Shown piece after piece: positions 17,874 through 30,288 of a stretch of DNA of 62,863 nucleotides. Location: NCBI RefSeq assembly GCF_022760955.1, contig NZ_JAKTNU010000014.1:1-62863 (forward strand), in the 5' to 3' direction. Position 1 is the first letter of the stretch, and the number at the start of each line of letters is the position of its first letter. A model generated the notes under the pieces. The model was given only the letters and a program-made list of their open reading frames with translations. It had not been told where the DNA came from and did not search any database. This DNA comes from Thermus neutrinimicus (GTDB lineage: Bacteria; Deinococcota; Deinococci; Deinococcales; Thermaceae). The position numbers were made by a program, and so were the translations under genes.

Positions 17874-18659
17874 TTACTCCGCCTCGCCCAGCTCGTGCCC
17901 ACGCCGGGTGGCCGCCTCCACCGCCTCGTAGAAGGCGGCGCGCAAGGCACGGGCCTCGAGGGCGTGGAGGCCGTGGATGGTGGTTCCCCCAGGGCTGGCC
18001 ACCTCGTCCTTGAGCTGGGCGGGATGGCGGCCCTTCAAGAGCTCCCCCGTGGCCGCCAAGGCCTCCGCCGCCAGGCGCAGGGCCAGGGCCCGAGGCATAC
18101 CCATCTTCACCCCCGCATCGGCCAAGGCCTCCGCCACCACCGCCAGATAGGCGGGGGCGGAGGCGGACATGGCGGTAAAAGGATCAAAAAGGTGCTCGGG
18201 GATCTCGTACACATCCCCCACGGTGGCGAAAAGGGACCGGGCAAAGTCCAGGTCCCCCGCCTCCCGGGCCTCCTTTAAGGCGGTAAGGGCGGTGGAACTC
18301 TCCCCGATGATGGCCGCCAGGTTGGGCATGGCCCGCACCACTCGCCGGGTGTCCAGCCTGCGGGAAAGCACCGCCGTGGACACCCCGGCCATGATGGAGA
18401 TGTACCCCACCCCGGGGTGGGCGATCTCCGGGGCCAGATGGGGGAAGTCCCGAGGCTGGACGGCCAGAAGCACCCGCTCCGCCTGGGCGAGTTCCTTGAG
18501 GGCTAAAGGGCGAAGGCCAAAGGCCTCGGCCAGCTCCCGGGTGCGCTCCGGGGTGCGGCCCACCACCCCCACCTCCTCGGGCCTGAGGAAACCCCGGTCC
18601 AGGGCTCCCTTCAGGATGCTTTTCCCCATCTTGCCCAGGCCCACAAACGCCAGCTTCAT
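17874..18659 (-). CDS. proC: Pyrroline-5-carboxylate reductase
   Basis: Last step of proline synthesis, NAD(P)H reduction of pyrroline-5-carboxylate. N-terminal Rossmann motif [14 protein letters not shown]. The C-terminal signature is clear: [19 protein letters not shown], and [16 protein letters not shown] near the end. 261 residues. It overlaps the upstream RsmB-type gene by 4 bases (ATGA). Confidence 0.95.
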   Translation of the reverse strand: MKLAFVGLGKMGKSILKGALDRGFLRPEEVGVVGRTPERTRELAEAFGLRPLALKELAQAERVLLAVQPRDFPHLAPEIAHPGVGYISIMAGVSTAVLSRRLDTRRVVRAMPNLAAIIGESSTALTALKEAREAGDLDFARSLFATVGDVYEIPEHLFDPFTAMSASAPAYLAVVAEALADAGVKMGMPRALALRLAAEALAATGELLKGRHPAQLKDEVASPGGTTIHGLHALEARALRAAFYEAVEAATRRGHELGEAE

Positions 18660-19855
18660 GTTTTAAAGTTTACCTTCCGCAGGCGCAGGTAATAGAACCC
18701 ATCCAAGCCTCCCTCCGGGGCCACGTAGACGCCCAGGCCCGATCGGAGCACGGGAAAGGGGCAGGCAGTGGGCTCGGGCACAAACTCCGGATGCCGGCCG
18801 AGAAAGGCCTGGGCCACCCCCTCCCCTTCCTCCTCCGTCAGGGTGCAGACGCTATAGATCAGCATCCCCCCTTCCTCCGTGGCCCGGGCGGCAGTCTCCA
18901 GGAGCCTAAGCTGCAACTCTGCCATGCGCCTCGGGTCCTCCGCAACCAGGCGGTAGCGCAGCTCGGGGTGGGAACGGAAAGTACCGGTTCCGGTGCAAGG
19001 AGCGTCCAGAAGAACCTTTTTCGCCTTCTCAGAAAGGGGCTCCGTCAGGTCCTGCGTGCGGTAGGCCACCCTAAGCCCCAGCTTTCTCGCCGTCCTCTCC
19101 CCCGCCTCCTGGCGCTTGGGATTCAGGTCGTAGGACACCACCTCCGCCCCCTTGGCGGCCAGGTAAAAGGCCTTAAGCCCCGCACCCCCACATAGGTCCA
19201 GCACCTTCTCTCCCGGGGCGGGGTCTAGAAGCTGGGCGGCAAAGAGGGAGGCGGGGTTTTGGGGCTGCAGGCCTAGGGCGGAAAAGTCGGTCTTTCCTCC
19301 CTCCCAGAGGTAGCTGTCCGGGATAGGGCCTGGCCTTAATCCCTCCACGGGGCGGTAGGCGGTGACGAAGAGGGGAGCGGGTTCGTTGAAACCCTGGGCG
19401 AAGGCCACCTGCCCAAAGAAATCCCGCCAGGCCAGGCAAAGCCAGTCGGGAAGGCTTAAGCGCACGCACTCCGGGGCCTCCCGCAGGTGCAGCCGGCGGA
19501 GCACGGCGTTGACCAAGCCGGCCAGGCGGGGAGAAACCCTCTTGGCCTCCTCCACCCAGGGGCTCACCCGGGCATGGTCCGCCTTACCCCAAAGCCACTC
19601 CCAAGCCCCCAGGCGCAGGATCCAGCGCACCCGGGGGGGAAGCCTATGGGGCCTCTTGAGGTGGGGCTCCAGGAGAAAGTCCAGAAACCGAAGGCGGCGA
19701 AGGGCCCCGTACACCAAGTGGGTGGCGTAGGCCTTATCCCGCTCTGGCCAGGGCAGTCGGTCCAGAGCCCGGTCCAGAAGCAGCTGGGCCCTGCCGCCCC
19801 GCTCCACCTCGAGGAGGATGCCCACGGCCAGGGCCCGGGGGCTTTCCGGCCTCAA
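18656..19855 (-). CDS. RsmB/NOP-family rRNA m5C methyltransferase
   Basis: SAM-dependent RNA cytosine-5 methyltransferase. An N-terminal NusB-like helical domain (residues 1-135) precedes the catalytic domain. [16 protein letters not shown] is the SAM loop, [17 protein letters not shown] carries the motif IV Cys, and [13 protein letters not shown] carries the motif VI catalytic Cys. 399 residues. The domain order fits RsmB (16S rRNA C967), but other RsmB/RsmF family sites are possible. Overlaps spoVS and proC. Confidence 0.88.
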   Translation of the reverse strand: MRPESPRALAVGILLEVERGGRAQLLLDRALDRLPWPERDKAYATHLVYGALRRLRFLDFLLEPHLKRPHRLPPRVRWILRLGAWEWLWGKADHARVSPWVEEAKRVSPRLAGLVNAVLRRLHLREAPECVRLSLPDWLCLAWRDFFGQVAFAQGFNEPAPLFVTAYRPVEGLRPGPIPDSYLWEGGKTDFSALGLQPQNPASLFAAQLLDPAPGEKVLDLCGGAGLKAFYLAAKGAEVVSYDLNPKRQEAGERTARKLGLRVAYRTQDLTEPLSEKAKKVLLDAPCTGTGTFRSHPELRYRLVAEDPRRMAELQLRLLETAARATEEGGMLIYSVCTLTEEEGEGVAQAFLGRHPEFVPEPTACPFPVLRSGLGVYVAPEGGLDGFYYLRLRKVNFKT

Positions 19856-20124
19856 GACTCCAGGGGATGGGCCTTGATGCTGAACTTAAGGGCGGTCCGC
19901 TCCTCGTTCTCCAGGTCCAGCTTCACGAAGGCCGGCTTGACCACCAGGTCCAGGTTATCGGGGGCGATGTACCCCCGGGCGATGGCGATGGCCTTCACCG
20001 CCTGGTTCACCGCCTGGGGCCCGATGGCCTGCACCTCCACCTCCCCCTTGGTGCGCAACAGCGCCGCAATGGCGCCGGCCACGGAGTTGGGGCGGGACTT
20101 GGAAGACACGCGCAACGTTTCCAC
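19852..20124 (-). CDS. spoVS: SpoVS-like Alba-fold protein
   Basis: 90-residue protein matching stage V sporulation protein S (ETLRVSSKSRPNSVAGAI, IGPQAVNQAVKAIAIARGY). It is strongly conserved in non-sporulating Thermus, so it is presumably a nucleic-acid-binding or regulatory protein here rather than a spore factor. GTG start with AGGAGG upstream. The stop overlaps the RsmB-type gene. Its own promoter candidate lies at 20187-20215. Confidence 0.93.
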   Translation of the reverse strand: METLRVSSKSRPNSVAGAIAALLRTKGEVEVQAIGPQAVNQAVKAIAIARGYIAPDNLDLVVKPAFVKLDLENEERTALKFSIKAHPLES

Positions 20125-20167
20125 TTTGACCTCCTGAAAGCTCTTGGGCCACCCCGCTTTGGAAGGA

Positions 20168-20189
20168 CATGGGCGGCTTCACGCCCATG
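20168..20189 (-). terminator. Hairpin after the SRPBCC gene
   Basis: Perfect 8-bp inverted repeat CATGGGCG/CGCCCATG with a 6-base loop, 27 bases beyond the stop at 20216. Read on the minus strand it is followed by TCCTTCC, a poor T-tract. It could act as a weak terminator or leader structure of spoVS. Confidence 0.4.
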
Positions 20190-20215
20190 GTAGAGCAAAA
20201 GGGCCCCGTGTGCAA
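20187..20215 (-). promoter_or_regulatory. Candidate spoVS promoter
   Basis: Minus strand TTGCAC (20215-20210), 17 bases, TACCAT (20192-20187). The -10 overlaps the hairpin at 20168-20189. Confidence 0.4.
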
Positions 20216-20653
20216 CTAGGAAGCCAGAACCCGTTCCTCCAGGCCCTTAAGAAGGCTTTCTATATTCTCCTGCATGAGCTTTTGCACCAGCTTCTGCAAA
20301 AGCCCGCCAAAGATGGGGATGGTGAGCTCATAGGTGAGGCTCAGGACCACCCGGGTCCCCTCCCCATCCGGCAGGAAGACCCAGGTGCCCTCGTACCGGT
20401 CAAAATCCCCCTCCGGGGAGTAGAAACGGTTCCTGAGGTTCTGGTCGTCCCACTCCTCCTCCTCCAGCCAGCGCACCTTCTTGCCCATGGCCACCGCCAC
20501 CCATTCGCTCCGGGTGCGGTTACCCTCGTGGGAGAGCACCCTGAGGCTCTCCACCTCCTTAAGGTAGGGCTTTAAGCCCTCCAGGTCCTTGGCCAGGGCA
20601 TACACCTTTTCCGCCGGCGCCTGGATAAAGCGTTCCGCGCGCACCTCGGGCAT
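20216..20653 (-). CDS. SRPBCC (polyketide cyclase/COQ10-like) protein
   Basis: 145-residue START/Bet v1-like fold protein. The typical opening ERFIQAPAEKVYALAKDLEGL is followed by beta strands (RSEWVAVAMGKKVRWLEEEEW, TRVVLSLTYEL) and a long C-terminal helix (LQKLVQKLMQENIESLLKGL). Members bind hydrophobic ligands or act in ubiquinone and membrane functions; the ligand is unknown. It lies 9 bases after recX in the same direction. Confidence 0.8.
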   Translation of the reverse strand: MPEVRAERFIQAPAEKVYALAKDLEGLKPYLKEVESLRVLSHEGNRTRSEWVAVAMGKKVRWLEEEEWDDQNLRNRFYSPEGDFDRYEGTWVFLPDGEGTRVVLSLTYELTIPIFGGLLQKLVQKLMQENIESLLKGLEERVLAS

Positions 20654-20662
20654 GGGCTCTTT

Positions 20663-21097
20663 TTACCCGCTTTCCTCCTCCTTGACAAGCCGGTAAGCCT
20701 CCAGGGCCACGGGAAGGGGAAAACCCCGGCCCTGAAGGAAGCGCACCGCCTTGGCCTTGTCCTGGCGGCGGGGGTAGCGGCGGAGGACCCTTAGGGCCGC
20801 CTCCAGGCTCTCCTCCTCCCCATAGGCGGCAAGGACCTCCTCCACCACCTCCTGCGGCACCCCCTGGGCTTTCAGGAGAAAGCGAAGCTTATGGGGACCG
20901 TACTTCCGCCTGGTGGCCACGAAGGCCTCCGCGAAGGCCCGGTCGTCCAGTAGGCCCAGATCCTCGAGGCGGGCCAGGGCTCCTTCCACCTCTCCCTCGG
21001 AAAAGCGGCCAAGGAGCTTCTCCCTTAGGCGGGCCCGGGTCATGGCCCGCCTGCCAAGGAGCCTCAAGGCATAGGCCAGGGCCTCGGCCTTTTCCAT
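20663..21097 (-). CDS. recX: RecX regulatory protein
   Basis: Modulates RecA filaments. The all-helical repeat pattern of RecX is evident: ALRLLGRRAMTRARLREKLL, LEDLGLLDDRAFAEAFV, GPHKLRFLLKAQGVPQEVVEE. ATG 21097 is preferred over ATG 21103 because minus-strand TACCCT (21109-21104) ends 6 bases before it, giving a leaderless start, and it removes only MG. Here recX is not next to recA. Confidence 0.87.
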   Translation of the reverse strand: MEKAEALAYALRLLGRRAMTRARLREKLLGRFSEGEVEGALARLEDLGLLDDRAFAEAFVATRRKYGPHKLRFLLKAQGVPQEVVEEVLAAYGEEESLEAALRVLRRYPRRQDKAKAVRFLQGRGFPLPVALEAYRLVKEEESG

Positions 21098-21103
21098 ACC
21101 CAT

Positions 21104-21113
21104 AGGGTACGCT
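21104..21113. promoter_or_regulatory. Overlapping divergent -10 elements
   Basis: TACCCT on the minus strand (21109-21104) points to recX, and TACGCT on the plus strand (21108-21113) points to the phosphoesterase, each 6-7 bases before a start codon. The two hexamers share two base pairs, so the promoters probably exclude each other. Confidence 0.45.
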
Positions 21114-21120
21114 AAGGCCC

Positions 21121-21807
21121 ATGCGGGTCTTCGCCATCGCCGACCCCCACCTCTCCCGCCTCAACCCCAAGCCCATGACCATCTTTGGCCCCAACTGGCA
21201 GGGCCACCCGGAGGCGTTCTTCCGGGGCTGGCGGGAGGTGGTGGCGGAAGGGGACCTGGTGATCGTCCCTGGGGACATCTCCTGGGCCATGCGCCTAGGG
21301 GAGGCCCTGCCGGACCTCCTGGACCTGGCCGCTTTGCCCGGCAAAAAGGTGCTCCTAAAGGGCAACCACGACTACTGGTGGCCCTCCATAAGCCGGCTGC
21401 GGGCCGTGCTCCCCCCAGGGATGTACGCCCTGCAAAACGACGCCCTGGTCCTGGAGGGGGTAGGGGTGGCGGGAAGCCGGGGCTGGCAGTACCCGCCCGC
21501 CACCCCGGAGGACGAAAGGATCTTCGCCCGGGAGGTGGAGCGGCTCAAGCTTTCCCTACAGGACCTCAAGGAGAAACCCTACCGGCACCTGGTGGTGGCC
21601 TTCCACTTCCCCCCCTTCGGCCCCAAGGGGGAGGCCACCCCCCTTTTGGAGCTGGCCGCGGAGGCCAGGCCCCAGGCCATCGTCTACGGCCACCTGCACG
21701 GGGCGGACCCGGAAAAGCTTCCCCAGGAGTACCGGGGCATTCCCCTCCACCTGGTGGCCGCCGACGCCTTGGGCTTCCGGCCCAAGCTGATCCTGGAGGT
21801 AGGATAA
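21121..21807 (+). CDS. Calcineurin-like metallophosphoesterase
   Basis: 228-residue binuclear metallophosphoesterase. Metal-binding motifs appear in order: FAIADPHLS (DxH), VPGDISW (GD), LLKGNHDYWW (GNHD), VAFHFPP and VYGHLHG (GHxH). It falls in the group of predicted cytoplasmic phosphohydrolases; substrate unknown. The start is probably leaderless. Confidence 0.85.
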   Translation: MRVFAIADPHLSRLNPKPMTIFGPNWQGHPEAFFRGWREVVAEGDLVIVPGDISWAMRLGEALPDLLDLAALPGKKVLLKGNHDYWWPSISRLRAVLPPGMYALQNDALVLEGVGVAGSRGWQYPPATPEDERIFAREVERLKLSLQDLKEKPYRHLVVAFHFPPFGPKGEATPLLELAAEARPQAIVYGHLHGADPEKLPQEYRGIPLHLVAADALGFRPKLILEVG

Positions 21808-21811
21808 AGGG

Positions 21812-22090
21812 GTGATCACCGCCTTCGTACTCATCCGCGTCCGCGGGGACCGGATCGCTGCCCTGGGGGAGGCCATCGCCGAACTCCCCCAGGTGGCCGA
21901 GGTCTACTCGGTTACGGGCCCCTTTGACCTGGTGGCCCTTTTGCGGCTTAAGGACCTCGAGGAGCTGGACGATGCCGTCACCCAGGGGATCCTGTCCCTG
22001 GAAGGGGTGGAGCGCACGGAAACCCTTCTGGCCTTCCGCGCCTACCCCAGGAGGCTCCTGGACCAGGGCTTCGCCCTGGGCGGGGAGTAG
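21812..22090 (+). CDS. Stand-alone Lrp/AsnC ligand-binding (RAM) domain protein
   Basis: 92 residues that align with only the effector-binding half of Lrp/AsnC regulators (TAFVLIRVRGDRIAALGEAI, VYSVTGPFDLVALLRLKDL). There is no helix-turn-helix. Such proteins form ring oligomers that bind amino acids and may modulate full-length Lrp partners. GTG start, 4 bases after the phosphoesterase. Confidence 0.85.
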   Translation: MITAFVLIRVRGDRIAALGEAIAELPQVAEVYSVTGPFDLVALLRLKDLEELDDAVTQGILSLEGVERTETLLAFRAYPRRLLDQGFALGGE

Positions 22091-22101
22091 GCCTTAGGGC
22101 C

Positions 22102-22650
22102 TTGGTCCCCCCACCCCTAGGCTTCCTCCTGGCCCTCCAAGGAGGGCTACTCCTCCTTGGGGCCTTGGGCATGCTCCTCTTGGGCCTCCCCTTTGGCCAG
22201 GCAGGCCCCGGGGAACTCCTCTATGCCCTGGGCCTCCTCCTAGCCTTGGCCGCCTTGGAGGAAACCGTCAGGCACCTTTTCCCCTCCTCCTTCCGGGAGG
22301 CGGAAGGCCTCCACCGGGCCCTGGGAGAGGCCCTGCGCCGGGCGGGTGTGGGACCCACCATCCTCCTTCTCCTCGCCCTCCTCTCGGGGGTGGCGGAGGA
22401 GGTCTTCTTCCGGGGCCTCCTGCAAAGCCTCCTCATGGCCTGGCTGGGGCCCGTGGGGCTCTTCCTTCAAGCCCTGGCCTTCGCCCTGCTTCACCCCGCC
22501 CCTAGGGGGGCCTTGGCCTATCCCCTCTACACCGGGCTTGCCGGGCTCCTTTTCGGGCTCACCTACCTTCTTACGGGAAGCCTTCTTCCCGGCATCCTGG
22601 CCCACTTCCTCCACAACGCCCGGGGGTTTTACGAGATCTCAAGAACCTAG
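22102..22650 (+). CDS. CPBP-family intramembrane glutamic endopeptidase
   Basis: 182-residue multi-pass membrane protein of the CAAX/Abi family. The catalytic motif EEVFFRGLLQ, the second motif FALLHPA and the third HFLHN are present and in order. Substrate unknown. The first in-frame start is TTG 22102, which makes the N-terminus uncertain. Confidence 0.8.
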   Translation: MVPPPLGFLLALQGGLLLLGALGMLLLGLPFGQAGPGELLYALGLLLALAALEETVRHLFPSSFREAEGLHRALGEALRRAGVGPTILLLLALLSGVAEEVFFRGLLQSLLMAWLGPVGLFLQALAFALLHPAPRGALAYPLYTGLAGLLFGLTYLLTGSLLPGILAHFLHNARGFYEISRT

Positions 22651-22712
22651 AAAAGCCTAGCGCAAGTCCCCTTCCCCGGCTAGAACCGGGGCCACATTCT
22701 TCGCCCAGAACC

Positions 22713-22721
22713 TGCTACAAT
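22713..22721 (+). promoter_or_regulatory. Extended -10 promoter of prkA
   Basis: TGCTACAAT: TG-N-TACAAT, the extended -10 form, 51 bases upstream of the prkA ATG. No convincing -35. It would start the prkA-yhbH-spoVR operon. Confidence 0.5.
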
Positions 22722-22772
22722 AAGGGCAGAGCTATCAAAACACGTCCCTGGCCGGTATGAAGGAGGGCGTCC

Positions 22773-25969
<3,197 letters not shown>

Positions 25970-25973
<4 letters not shown>

Positions 25974-27013
25974 GACCCATCGAGCGGGACCTCCTGCGCT
26001 TTAAGGAGATCGTTCGCGGGGAGGTTAAGAAAAAGGCCCGGGAGTTTCTAACCCGGGAGGAGCTCTTCGGCCAGGTGGAAGGCCGCCTGGTCTCCATACC
26101 CCTGCCCCAGCTGGAGCTTCCCAAGATCGTCTATGGGGAGCCCCTGGGGGAAGACCTGGGCCTTGGGGGCCCGGGGACGGACAGCCTGGGCCCCGCGGGC
26201 CACGTGCCCGTGGCCGAGCTGGAGCTGGAGGAGTTCTTGGACCTAGTGGGCGAGGCCCTAAGGCTTCCCCGGCTCAGGCCCAAGGGGGAGGGGGAGGTTA
26301 CGGAGGAGGCCTTCCGCTACACCACCATAGCCCGCAAGGGGCCAAGGGGCCTCCGCCACGTGCGCCGTACCCTAAAGGAGAGCCTCAAGCGGGCCCTCAT
26401 TACCGGGGAGTACCGTTCGGAAGAGCCGCTTTTGGTCCCCGAGCGGGAGGACCTCCGCTACAAGGCCCCGCGGAGCAAACCCCGTCCCCACGCCCAGGCG
26501 GTGGTCCTCTTTGCCCTGGACGTCTCGGGCAGCATGCGGGAGGAGGAGCTTAGGCTGGTGAAGACCCTTTCCTTTTGGATCACCCTCTGGATCAAGCGCC
26601 ACTTCCCCCGCCTGGAAAGGCGGTATCTCCTCCACGACGCCGAGGCCTGGGAGGTAACGGAGGAGGAGTTCTTCCGGGCCCGGGAAGGCGGGGGAACGAG
26701 GCTTTCCAGCGCCCTCCTCCTGGCGGAGGAGATCCTGAAGCGTTACCCGGAGTCCTTTTACAACCGTTACCTTTACCACTTTTCCGACGGGGAGAACTGG
26801 CAGGGGGATACCCCCGTGGCCCTCGAGGCCCTAAGGCGCCTCCTCCCCACCCTGGCCCTCTACGGGTACGCCCAGGTGCAGGGGCCCTACGGCCAGGGGC
26901 GGTTCCTGGAGGACCTGAGGGAAGCCTTGGGCAAGGAGGAAGGGCTGGCCGCCACGGAGGTGAAGGGTAAGGAGGATCTGCCCTTGGCCCTGAGGCGGCT
27001 TTTGGGAGGCTAA
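25970..27013 (+). CDS. yhbH: DUF444 (YhbH/YeaH) von Willebrand A-like protein
   Basis: 347 residues. The N-terminal arginine-rich region (RDLLRFKEIVRGEVKKKA) and the C-terminal VWA-like domain with the MIDAS motif LDVSGSMREEE are typical of DUF444. It is the usual partner of PrkA and SpoVR and in relatives affects stress survival and sporulation. Starts inside the prkA stop; 3 bases to spoVR. Confidence 0.93.
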
Positions 27014-27016
27014 AGG

Positions 27017-28393
27017 ATGCGCAAGGAGCTAAGGCGCTGGGCTGAGATCCTGCGGGAAAGAGCCCTGGCCCAAGGGCTTTCCTTCCCCCCGGTGCTCTTT
27101 GAGGAGGTGGGCCCGGAGGAGATGGCCATGTTGGCCGCCTACGGGGGCTTTCCCCGGCGTTATCCCCACTGGCGCTTCGGCAGCGAGTACCTCCGCTACC
27201 GGGAAACCTACCGCTACGGCCTCGGGCGCGTCTACGAGCTGGTAGCCAACACCCACCCCGTGCACGCCTACCTGCTCAAGGGCAACACCCTTCTCGCCCA
27301 GAAGCTGGTCATGGCCCACGTCTACGCCCATGCCGACTTCTTTCAGAACAACCTGGCCTTCAAGCCCATCCCCAAGGACATGGAAGCGGAGATGGCCCAC
27401 CATGCGGCCTTCGTGGAAAGGGCCATGGAGCGGTATGGGGCGAGAAGCGTGGAGGAGTTTCTGGACCTGGCCCTTTCCCTGGAAAATCTCATCGATCCCC
27501 ACGCCCTCTACATCCAAAGGCGGGCGGAAGAGAATACGGAGGAAAGGCCACCCGACCGCCTCCGGGTGCGCCCTTACCTGGATCCCTACGTGAACCCCCC
27601 ACCCGAGCCCCCAAGGGAGGCCGAGGAAGGGGCCAACCCTACCCCCCTTCCCCCCAGGCCCACCCGGGACATCCTGGGCTTCCTGGCCCGACACGCCCCC
27701 TTGGCCCCTTGGCAGAAGGGCATCCTGGAGATCATCCGGGAGGAAAGCCTGTACTACGTTCCCCAGGCCGCCACCAAGATCCTCAACGAGGGCTGGGCCA
27801 CCTTCTGGCACACCCGCCTCCTCCTCCCCCTCCTCTCCCCAGAGGAGGCCCTGGAGTTCGCCGAGCTCCAGGCGGGGCTTCTCGCCCCCCATGGGTTCAA
27901 CCCTTACCGCCTGGGCTACCTGCTCCTTAGGGAGGTGGAGGAACGCTGGGATAAGGGGCGGTTTGGCCCGGAGTACGAGGCCCTGCCCCTAGGGGAGCGG
28001 CTCGCCTACGAAAGGCCCACCGGCCTGGGGCTAAAGCAACTTTTCCAGGTGCGCACCGTCCACACGGACCTGAGCTTCCTGGATACCTTCCTGACCCCCG
28101 AGTTCGCCCTCAGGCAAAGGCTTCTTTCCCCTGAGGACCTTCCCCGCTTCGCCGAGGCCAAGAAAGCCCTCCTTTTCCGCCTCACCAACGGGGGCTACCC
28201 CATCGTGGAGCTGGTGGACGCCAACCATGGGAACCGCGGAGAGCTTCTTTTGGAACACGCCTATGAGGGCGTGGAGCTGGACCTGAAGAAGACCCAGGCG
28301 GTGCTGGAGAATCTCCACCGCCTGTGGGGCCGGCCCGTGCACCTGAAGACGGTGGTGGGAGGGAAGGAAACCCTTCTTTCCGCAGGGAGCTAG
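27017..28393 (+). CDS. spoVR: SpoVR-family protein
   Basis: 458 residues, last gene of the prkA operon. Conserved phrases include YRYGLGRVYELV, NTHPVHAYLLKGN, HVYAHADFFQNN, ILNEGWATFWH and LVDANHGNRGELLLEH. Several conserved His/Glu motifs suggest a metal site, but the biochemical role is not established for the family. Its stop overlaps by 4 bases the stop of the convergent TlpA-like gene. Confidence 0.94.
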   Translation: MRKELRRWAEILRERALAQGLSFPPVLFEEVGPEEMAMLAAYGGFPRRYPHWRFGSEYLRYRETYRYGLGRVYELVANTHPVHAYLLKGNTLLAQKLVMAHVYAHADFFQNNLAFKPIPKDMEAEMAHHAAFVERAMERYGARSVEEFLDLALSLENLIDPHALYIQRRAEENTEERPPDRLRVRPYLDPYVNPPPEPPREAEEGANPTPLPPRPTRDILGFLARHAPLAPWQKGILEIIREESLYYVPQAATKILNEGWATFWHTRLLLPLLSPEEALEFAELQAGLLAPHGFNPYRLGYLLLREVEERWDKGRFGPEYEALPLGERLAYERPTGLGLKQLFQVRTVHTDLSFLDTFLTPEFALRQRLLSPEDLPRFAEAKKALLFRLTNGGYPIVELVDANHGNRGELLLEHAYEGVELDLKKTQAVLENLHRLWGRPVHLKTVVGGKETLLSAGS

Positions 28394-29181
28394 CGCAAAA
28401 CCCTCAGGTACCCAAGGAGAAGGGCCTCGGAAAGCTCCCCCAGGTGGCGGGCCACCAGGCGCCCTTCCCGGTCAAAGAAGAAGGTGGTGGGGAGGCCCTG
28501 GGTCTTCAGGGCCTGGGAAAGCTGGGTTTCCGGATCCAGGAGTACCCACTCGGGGGCAAGCCTCTGTTCTTCCAGAAAGTTCCGCACCACCACCGGCCCC
28601 TCCCCTTGGCTGGCGAAGGCGAAGCGCACCTCCGGGTGCTCCTGGCTTAGGCGCACCATCATGGGCAGCTCCCGCCGGCAAGGAGGACACCAGGTGGCCC
28701 AGAGGTTCAGGACCAAAGGCTTCCCCCGGAAGTCCTGGAGGTTTACCGGCGTACCCCCCAGGGTGGTGAGGGTGAGGGAGGGTAGGCCCACCTCCTCCCC
28801 TCCCCGCCTCTGAACCAGGAAGACCCCAAAGACCAAGCCCGCCGCCAAGGCGGCGAACAGGGCATACCGCCAAAGGTTCTTGGGTAATGCCATCAGCGTG
28901 TACCCCCCCGCAGCCAGGATACCCCAAAGGGGGTCAAACCCCCCTTGCCACACGTAGAGGATGGAAAGGGGATCCCGGGCGTAAACGGACGCGTTCTCCA
29001 GAACGAAGCCCATTCGTGCCCCAAGAAAACCCACAAGGATGGCGTTGTAGGTCCAGGAAGCGAGCCTCCTACCCACCCTTCGGGCCAGGACCTCCGCCAC
29101 CGCCACCATGGCCAAAAGGGCCAGGAACACCTGGAACCTGGCCCAGGGGATGGCCAATGGCCCTACCTGCACCGCATCCAT
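28390..29181 (-). CDS. Lgt-like membrane domain fused to a TlpA-type thioredoxin
   Basis: 263 residues. The first 125 hold about four membrane segments with phrases recalling the N-terminal half of prolipoprotein diacylglyceryl transferase (GFLGARMGFVLEN, YVWQGGFDPLWGIL). Residues 130-263 are a TlpA/ResA-like domain with ATWCPPCRREL (CPPC at 165-168) and the cis-Pro region GLPTTFFFD. It probably works as a membrane-anchored thiol reductase outside the cytoplasm. Lgt transferase activity is unlikely because the rest of that enzyme is missing. Confidence 0.82.
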   Translation of the reverse strand: MDAVQVGPLAIPWARFQVFLALLAMVAVAEVLARRVGRRLASWTYNAILVGFLGARMGFVLENASVYARDPLSILYVWQGGFDPLWGILAAGGYTLMALPKNLWRYALFAALAAGLVFGVFLVQRRGGEEVGLPSLTLTTLGGTPVNLQDFRGKPLVLNLWATWCPPCRRELPMMVRLSQEHPEVRFAFASQGEGPVVVRNFLEEQRLAPEWVLLDPETQLSQALKTQGLPTTFFFDREGRLVARHLGELSEALLLGYLRVLR

Positions 29182-29555
29182 CAGCGGACCAAGGGAAAGC
29201 CCTCCCTTTGGATGGCCAGGATCCCGCCCTCGAGGTTATAGAGGTTGGTGTACCCCTTCCGCTTCAGGTACTCCGCCGCCTGGCGGCTACGGTTCCCGCT
29301 ACGGCAGTAGAGGTAGACCGGCTTGTCCTTGGGAAGGGTATCCGCCCACTGGGCAACGGCTTCCACCGGCAGGTTGATGGCCCCGGGGACGTGCCCCTCG
29401 GCAAACTCCTGGGGGGTGCGCACGTCCACCACCACCGCCCCCTGGTCCACCGCCTGGTAGAGCTCCCGGGGCCCCACGTTCTGGTAGCTCCCCTTGGGCC
29501 CGCAGGCCGCCAGGGCCAGGAAGGCAAAAAACCCGATAACCGCCCGCCGGGTCAT
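29181..29555 (-). CDS. Rhodanese-domain lipoprotein
   Basis: 124 residues. A lipoprotein signal peptide (FFAFLALAAC) places the protein on the outer face of the membrane. The single rhodanese domain has VVDVRTPQEFAEGHVPGA and the active loop YCRSGNRSRQ with catalytic Cys. It likely carries sulfane sulfur. TGATG overlap with the TlpA-like gene and a short gap to the upstream thioredoxin-fold gene show an operon. Confidence 0.9.
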   Translation of the reverse strand: MTRRAVIGFFAFLALAACGPKGSYQNVGPRELYQAVDQGAVVVDVRTPQEFAEGHVPGAINLPVEAVAQWADTLPKDKPVYLYCRSGNRSRQAAEYLKRKGYTNLYNLEGGILAIQREGFPLVR

Positions 29556-29556
29556 G

Positions 29557-30246
29557 TTAGGCGCTCACCCCCACCGCCTTGCGGATGGCCTGGAGGAACT
29601 GGGAAAGAGGCTGGGCCCCAAGAACCCTTTCCTTGCCATGGTTCACGATGGTGTCAGGAACCCCGTGGATGTGGTAGCGGCTGGAGAGCTCGGGGAACTC
29701 GTTGGCCTCGATCATCTCGCCCCACACCTTGGGGGAAGCGTAGGCCATGCGGTGGGCGGTGCGCACCGCCTGGGGGCAGTAGGGGCAGGTGGGGGTGACG
29801 AAGACCTGGAGGACCACCTCCTCGGGAAGGTTGTTGAGCTCCTGGACCACGTTCTCCGGCAGGCCGTGGCCGTCGCGGCCCAGCATCTCGATGTCCTCGA
29901 GGAGGCTGGCAAACTCATACCCTGCCGGAATCCCCCGGTAGCGCAGGTTGATGGCCTCTGAACCCTTCTCCCGCAGGATCAGGGTGGGGGGAGCCTCCAC
30001 CTTGTACTCCTTCGCCTTCTCCTTGCCCTCCGGGGTAGCCAGGTCGTAGACCACCAGGTAAAGCTTGTCGGAAAGGGCCGCCAGCTCCTCCAAAAGCTGC
30101 TTGGTTTCCTTGCAGTAGAGGCAGGGCTCCTTCCCCGGGGCGATCAGGGTGGAGGTATCGGTGAAAAGCACCAGCTCCACGTCCCGCATCAGGTTGGAAA
30201 GCCGCTCGCGCACGATCTCCTGCTCCTTAGGTCCCAATAGCGCCAT
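29557..30246 (-). CDS. PDO-like double thioredoxin-fold oxidoreductase
   Basis: 229 residues with two thioredoxin-like halves, each with a CxxC: CLYC (42-45) and CPYC (154-157, in VTPTCPYCPQA). This is the pattern of protein disulfide oxidoreductases of hyperthermophiles, glutaredoxin-like; relatives act in thiol or peroxide reduction. ATG 30246 is chosen over 30279 because GGAGGAG sits just upstream and the longer start would run into the operator palindrome. Confidence 0.82.
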   Translation of the reverse strand: MALLGPKEQEIVRERLSNLMRDVELVLFTDTSTLIAPGKEPCLYCKETKQLLEELAALSDKLYLVVYDLATPEGKEKAKEYKVEAPPTLILREKGSEAINLRYRGIPAGYEFASLLEDIEMLGRDGHGLPENVVQELNNLPEEVVLQVFVTPTCPYCPQAVRTAHRMAYASPKVWGEMIEANEFPELSSRYHIHGVPDTIVNHGKERVLGAQPLSQFLQAIRKAVGVSA

Positions 30247-30260
30247 CGTCTCCTCCTGGA

Positions 30261-30276
30261 TACCCCCGTAGGGGTA
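30261..30276. promoter_or_regulatory. CsoR/CstR-like operator 1
   Basis: TACCCCCGTAGGGGTA, a G/C-tract palindrome of the kind bound by CsoR-family repressors. It lies just downstream of the presumed minus-strand start site, in the 5' leader of the thioredoxin-fold gene. Confidence 0.6.
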
Positions 30277-30288
30277 CATCCTTTGCTA

